Positions 31,807 to 34,818 of a stretch of 34,818 nt of DNA are shown in pieces. Source of the DNA: CAYMKL01 sp964390805 (lineage in GTDB: Bacteria > Chloroflexota > Anaerolineae > VGOG01); contig CAYMKL010000076.1 in NCBI GenBank assembly GCA_964390805.1, positions 1 through 34,818 on the forward strand, written 5' to 3'. Under the pieces are notes generated by a model. The model saw only the letters and a list, made by a program, of their open reading frames with translations. It was not told where the DNA came from and searched no databases. Within the stretch, counting starts at the first letter, position 1, and each line of letters starts with the position of its first letter. Both the position numbers and the translations under genes were made by a program.

Positions 31807-33045
31807 CTACACGTCCCTCGGAACAACAACCTCCAGATCGGTGATCGGATAAGACGAACACGGATGGATGTAGCCCGACCGCTTGTCGGCGGCTCTTCTG
31901 CCATCGCCCTCCAGACGGATGTACACGTCCCCATGAACGAGCAGCGAGCGACAGAACCCACATTCTCCTGAGCGACATTGCGAGGGTGGCGCCAGATTCG
32001 CCTTTTCCATGGCCACGAGAACCGTTTCTGTTGCCCTGGCCGGCACTTCCGTGGTCAGGCTACCGATGTGGACCTTGAGTCGAAAGGTCTGGTCGGTAAC
32101 TTCCTGCGGGAAGCCGGGAGATTGGGTGATGTCCTCCACCCCACCAGACACCTCCCACCTTATCCTCCGCTTCGGGAGATTGAGCGTCGCCAGTTCCTGT
32201 TCGGCGAACTCGTACATCGCCTGGGGACCACAGACGAAGAACGAGCTGTCGTCCACGCTTGTCCTGAGCCTTGTCGAAGGATCGGCGTATTTCCTGATGG
32301 TGTCGGCAGTGATGAAGCCCTGTTCGCAGCCTTCCAGCGAAACCTCCGCACAGCTCAACACGTGCACGACCTGGATTCTGCCTGGCGCTTCCTGCTCCAG
32401 TCCTTTGAACTCATCGTAGAACACAATGTCGTCCTCGTCGCTGCTGCCGTAGAGCAACAGCAACGCTGCGTCCAGGTCTCCGTGGACGATTTCCCGCGCC
32501 ATGGAACGAAACGGCGTAATCCCCGATCCACCGGCCAGGCCGACGATCTGGCTGGCGTCCCGCATGGGTTCGTAATAAAAGAAGCCACACGGCCCAGAGC
32601 TTCGGATCTTTGTGCCGACCTTCCAGTGATCCCACATGTACGGGGTCAAGAAGCCGTCTGGCTCTTTTCTGACGGTGATCTCGTAGAACCCGTCTGCTCC
32701 CAACGCTTCAAAGGGCGCAGAGGAGATGGAATACGGCCGCGTGATCCTGACGCCGTCTACCTCGACCTTCAGGCTGAGAACCTGCCCCGCTCGAAAATAC
32801 GCCAGCCCCCTCGTATCGAAATCTGGATCGGCGACCAGCCTGAACGTCCTGGTCGTCTTGGTCTCATCCCTGATCTCCGCGATCACCAGGTGCTGGCTAT
32901 CGGGGTGCAGTTGTTGCGCCAGTCTGTTCATGGCATCCAGACCCACAGGCTGGGCTGAGGATTTGGCGATTCGTTTCTTCCGCTTGGGCACCAGCCTTCG
33001 AAAAGTCAATAGATCCCTGATGTGGCCCTTGATGTTGACCTTCAT
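31807..33045 (-). CDS. FAD/NAD(P)- and 2Fe-2S-containing ferredoxin reductase-like protein
   Basis: A 412-residue protein from ATG 33045, which overlaps the upstream stop (ATGA) and follows GGGAGGTGCAGCA. It has a basic N-terminus, then a flavin domain (RPYSISSAPF for FAD), a nucleotide domain (GLAGGSGITPFRSM; LLYGSSDEDDIVFYDEF; FFVCGPQAMYEF) and a C-terminal plant-type 2Fe-2S domain (CRSGECGFCR plus a later Cys). It moves electrons from NAD(P)H through FAD to the cluster and on to an oxygenase or reductase. The upstream flavoenzyme is a likely partner. A short repeat codes an in-frame insertion (DPSTRLRTSVD) before FFVCGPQ. Confidence 0.92.
   Translation of the reverse strand: MKVNIKGHIRDLLTFRRLVPKRKKRIAKSSAQPVGLDAMNRLAQQLHPDSQHLVIAEIRDETKTTRTFRLVADPDFDTRGLAYFRAGQVLSLKVEVDGVRITRPYSISSAPFEALGADGFYEITVRKEPDGFLTPYMWDHWKVGTKIRSSGPCGFFYYEPMRDASQIVGLAGGSGITPFRSMAREIVHGDLDAALLLLYGSSDEDDIVFYDEFKGLEQEAPGRIQVVHVLSCAEVSLEGCEQGFITADTIRKYADPSTRLRTSVDDSSFFVCGPQAMYEFAEQELATLNLPKRRIRWEVSGGVEDITQSPGFPQEVTDQTFRLKVHIGSLTTEVPARATETVLVAMEKANLAPPSQCRSGECGFCRSLLVHGDVYIRLEGDGRRAADKRSGYIHPCSSYPITDLEVVVPRDV
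32258..32282. repeat. Short CCTTCG..CTCAGG element inside reductase gene
   Basis: CTTGTCCTGAGCCTTGTCGA plus AGGAT on the plus strand; the reverse reads as the family unit CCTTCGACAAGGCTCAGGAC. It is in frame in a variable loop and does not break the protein. Confidence 0.75.
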
Positions 33046-34616
33046 TGCTGCACCTCCCCCTTTTCCATCATGTCTCTCCACGTCACCAGGGCGATGGTCT
33101 GCCCTGACTTGACGGAACTGCTATACCCGTGACATCGGAAGCCGAACCCGCCACAGAATTCAAGTCCGTCGAGGAGTTTGTCCTCCTGCATCATCATCAT
33201 TCTGGGCATCACAGAATCCCAGGGCTCAGGCTCATAGCCGTAGATGATCCCGTTGTATGACCCGGTGTATCTGGCGAAGGTCTGAGGGGTCGCCACCTCG
33301 AATTCCTCAATGTGCTGCCTGATCGGTGCGCCGGTGGCCTGCTCAAAATGGGCGATGAGGTCACTCGCCACTTTGTTCTTCACCCTGACGTAGTCCCGTG
33401 GGGCTACGTTCCTCCAAACCTCCGGTCGGTACAGTGTGGTGATGGAGACGATAGATGTGCCCGGCGGCGAGCAATCGGGAAGGGCGTTGTTCAGACAGAG
33501 CACGGCCTGTATCTTGGGAGCATCAAGGGTCTGGCAGGTCTCGTACATCTCGTCCGTGTTCATATTGCCGTAAACGAAGTAGCTGTACTCGTGAAGCCCC
33601 AGCTCTTCGAGCGTCGCGTCCAGCCCCAGGTAGACCACCACGCTACTCACGCCGTTCAGCCGGGCATTGCATTGCCTGAGAGCGACTTCCGGAACCTCCG
33701 TTTTGGGGCTGACTAGGTGGTTGTAAACGAGAGTCGGCGAAGCGTTTGAAATCACGTGCCCTGTCTCTATCTCGTCCCCCTTTGAGGTTGCCACGCCCAC
33801 CACGCGGCCGTTCCTGGCCAGGACCTTTTCAACCTTCGTGTTGTACTCGATGTGGCCCCCCAGCTCCCGGATCCTGGTGTCGAGGGCCAGAGCGAATTCG
33901 TGGGAGCGCTGTCTGGGAATGTAGGCGCTGGTGATGAGGAACAGGTAGAACATGGCACCGTACACAGTGAAATTCAGCCTGCTGGTAGGAGGCCCAAGGT
34001 AGGTCCACTGAGCGTGCAGGATCTTTCGTGCCCTGTCCGGGATTTTCAAAGCGTCTGCCACCTGATCCATGGTGTAGGGACAGGTTTTGAGGAAATTGGC
34101 ATACTGCTTCGTCAGGACGCTTCTGTCGGGATTGCCCTTCGACTGCCCGATGTAGGTGATGGCCTCCAGCACCTCCTTGCACAGGTTCACGTAGTTGGTG
34201 ACGGACTCCCTGCTGCCGGGCGCCGCCTTCTCCATCGCATTGATGAAATCCTGCACGCCGTAGGGCATGGTGACGTCCAGATCCTCGCCGGGATCGGTCA
34301 AGATCAGACGGAAGGCCTCGGGGATTTCGACCCAATCGAGGTAAATGTCCAGCTCGTCTTCGAGAAACGTCCGAACAGCCCCTTTGAACGTCGGCGAGCC
34401 GATGTCACAGAAGGCGTGAAGGGCGGCCTCGAACTCGAATCGGCCTCGCACAAAACTGGTGGCAAAGCCACCCGGCAGGCTATGCTGCTCCAGGAGGAGC
34501 ACACTGGCGCCCTTGGCCGCCAGTTGTGCAGCCGCGCTCAGGCCGCCGTTTCCCGCGCCGATCACGACGCAATCGTAAGCTTTGTTGAGAGGTTGCTGCG
34601 TTGTTTTTTCTGCCAT
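33042..34616 (-). CDS. CrtI/retinol saturase-like FAD oxidoreductase
   Basis: A 524-residue protein with an N-terminal Rossmann FAD site (CVVIGAGNGGLSAAAQLAAK, then LLLEQHSLPGGFATSF) and a C-terminal CrtI-like segment (GLEFCGGFGFRCHGYSSSVKSGQ). Length and layout fit the phytoene desaturase/isomerase and all-trans-retinol 13,14-reductase branch. It would saturate, desaturate or isomerise a polyene or other lipid; the substrate cannot be told. There is no carotenoid synthesis gene nearby. A GGAGGAGGG ribosome site and a consensus promoter lie upstream. The 3' end overlaps the reductase gene. Confidence 0.9.
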   Translation of the reverse strand: MAEKTTQQPLNKAYDCVVIGAGNGGLSAAAQLAAKGASVLLLEQHSLPGGFATSFVRGRFEFEAALHAFCDIGSPTFKGAVRTFLEDELDIYLDWVEIPEAFRLILTDPGEDLDVTMPYGVQDFINAMEKAAPGSRESVTNYVNLCKEVLEAITYIGQSKGNPDRSVLTKQYANFLKTCPYTMDQVADALKIPDRARKILHAQWTYLGPPTSRLNFTVYGAMFYLFLITSAYIPRQRSHEFALALDTRIRELGGHIEYNTKVEKVLARNGRVVGVATSKGDEIETGHVISNASPTLVYNHLVSPKTEVPEVALRQCNARLNGVSSVVVYLGLDATLEELGLHEYSYFVYGNMNTDEMYETCQTLDAPKIQAVLCLNNALPDCSPPGTSIVSITTLYRPEVWRNVAPRDYVRVKNKVASDLIAHFEQATGAPIRQHIEEFEVATPQTFARYTGSYNGIIYGYEPEPWDSVMPRMMMMQEDKLLDGLEFCGGFGFRCHGYSSSVKSGQTIALVTWRDMMEKGEVQQ

Positions 34617-34643
34617 GTATGCCCTCCTCCTTCAGATGCCTCA

Positions 34644-34672
34644 ATTATACAGAAACGACTCCACCTTGTCAA
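34644..34672 (-). promoter_or_regulatory. Consensus sigma-70 promoter of flavoenzyme operon
   Basis: Minus strand TTGACA (34672-34667), 17-bp spacer, TATAAT (34649-34644): both boxes match the consensus exactly. The leader is short, about 20 bases, and holds the GGAGGAGGG ribosome site. Confidence 0.85.
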
Positions 34673-34706
34673 CTGGCAACGAACGGATGGTGTCATTGCG
34701 AGTGTA

Positions 34707-34752
34707 ACGAAGCAATCTCCCGCCTGCAATTGCAAGCTGGAGATTGCTTCGT
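34707..34752. repeat. Dispersed-type stem-loop repeat near right edge
   Basis: ACGAAGCAATCTCC and GGAGATTGCTTCGT are perfect 14-bp arms, with an inner palindrome TGCAATTGCA. The outer sequence GTCATTGCGAG is typical of a dispersed palindromic repeat found in many environmental bacteria. The frames covering it are repeat-derived, not genes. Confidence 0.75.
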
Positions 34753-34818
34753 CGCTCCGCTTCCTACTAAGAAACAACAGGTGTTTGGGCTGCAACGGGC
34801 ACTACTTCCATACCTAGC

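Noticed and set aside
31978..32958. Plus-strand open frame of 326 codons
   Set aside because: It is antisense to the ferredoxin reductase gene, which has FAD, NAD and 2Fe-2S motifs on the minus strand.
33852..34817. Plus-strand open frame of 321 codons running to the window edge
   Set aside because: It is a shadow of the CrtI-like gene and of the repeat at the right edge; no family motif.

Overview
The window looks like a high-GC bacterial contig, most probably from Chloroflexota (Anaerolineae-like). This is inferred from the gene content, from many short palindromic repeats in spacers and even inside genes, from the pairing of branched-chain amino-acid-type (Liv) transporters with CoA ligases, and from a CxxxY-type CcmE. 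All genes I could support lie on the minus strand, so transcription runs from right to left. I saw no tRNA, rRNA, CRISPR array or transposase.

Region 1 (1-14,250) is a conflict/immunity-type island read from a good promoter at 14,205-14,234. In transcription order it holds: a TRPM-like SLOG domain fused to membrane SLATT segments; an overlapping NUDIX hydrolase; a protein with an unknown N-terminal domain and a C-terminal TIR; a CAP12/Pycsar-type TIR-like protein; a pentapeptide-repeat protein with a Rossmann-like C-terminus; a TIR-FGE (C-type-lectin-fold) protein; a multi-pass membrane protein with a Rossmann-like C-terminus; DegV; a RipA-like small membrane protein; a second TIR-FGE protein; and a TIR-NB-ARC-WD40 (NLR-like) protein cut by the window edge. 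Many of these families make, bind or break NAD-derived nucleotides. The SLOG-SLATT/NUDIX pair resembles a split version of the animal ADP-ribose-gated channel TRPM2. The two TIR-FGE paralogs differ mainly in about 24 C-terminal residues, with changes concentrated in codon positions 1 and 2 while a third-position C or T is kept. That is the mark of variable regions of a diversity-generating retroelement (DGR). No reverse transcriptase or template repeat is in the window.

Region 2 (14,500-24,360) is an uptake and activation operon behind a consensus-like promoter: LivG, a long-chain-type acyl-CoA synthetase, LivH, LivM, an unusual 803-residue lipoprotein joining a BMP-type and a Liv-type binding protein, LivF, and a PaaK-like CoA ligase. 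It probably imports a carboxylic acid, or nucleoside/amino-acid-like solutes, and activates acids to CoA esters.

Region 3 (24,367-31,700) is a System I cytochrome c maturation operon (ccmE-F-A-B-C-D) followed by a membrane-anchored beta-propeller/di-c-type-haem protein that is a likely client. CcmG and CcmH are not in the window.

Region 4 (31,800-34,700) is a two-gene operon with a perfect consensus promoter: a CrtI/retinol-saturase-like flavoprotein and a flavin/2Fe-2S ferredoxin reductase-like electron donor. A stem-loop repeat lies near the right edge.
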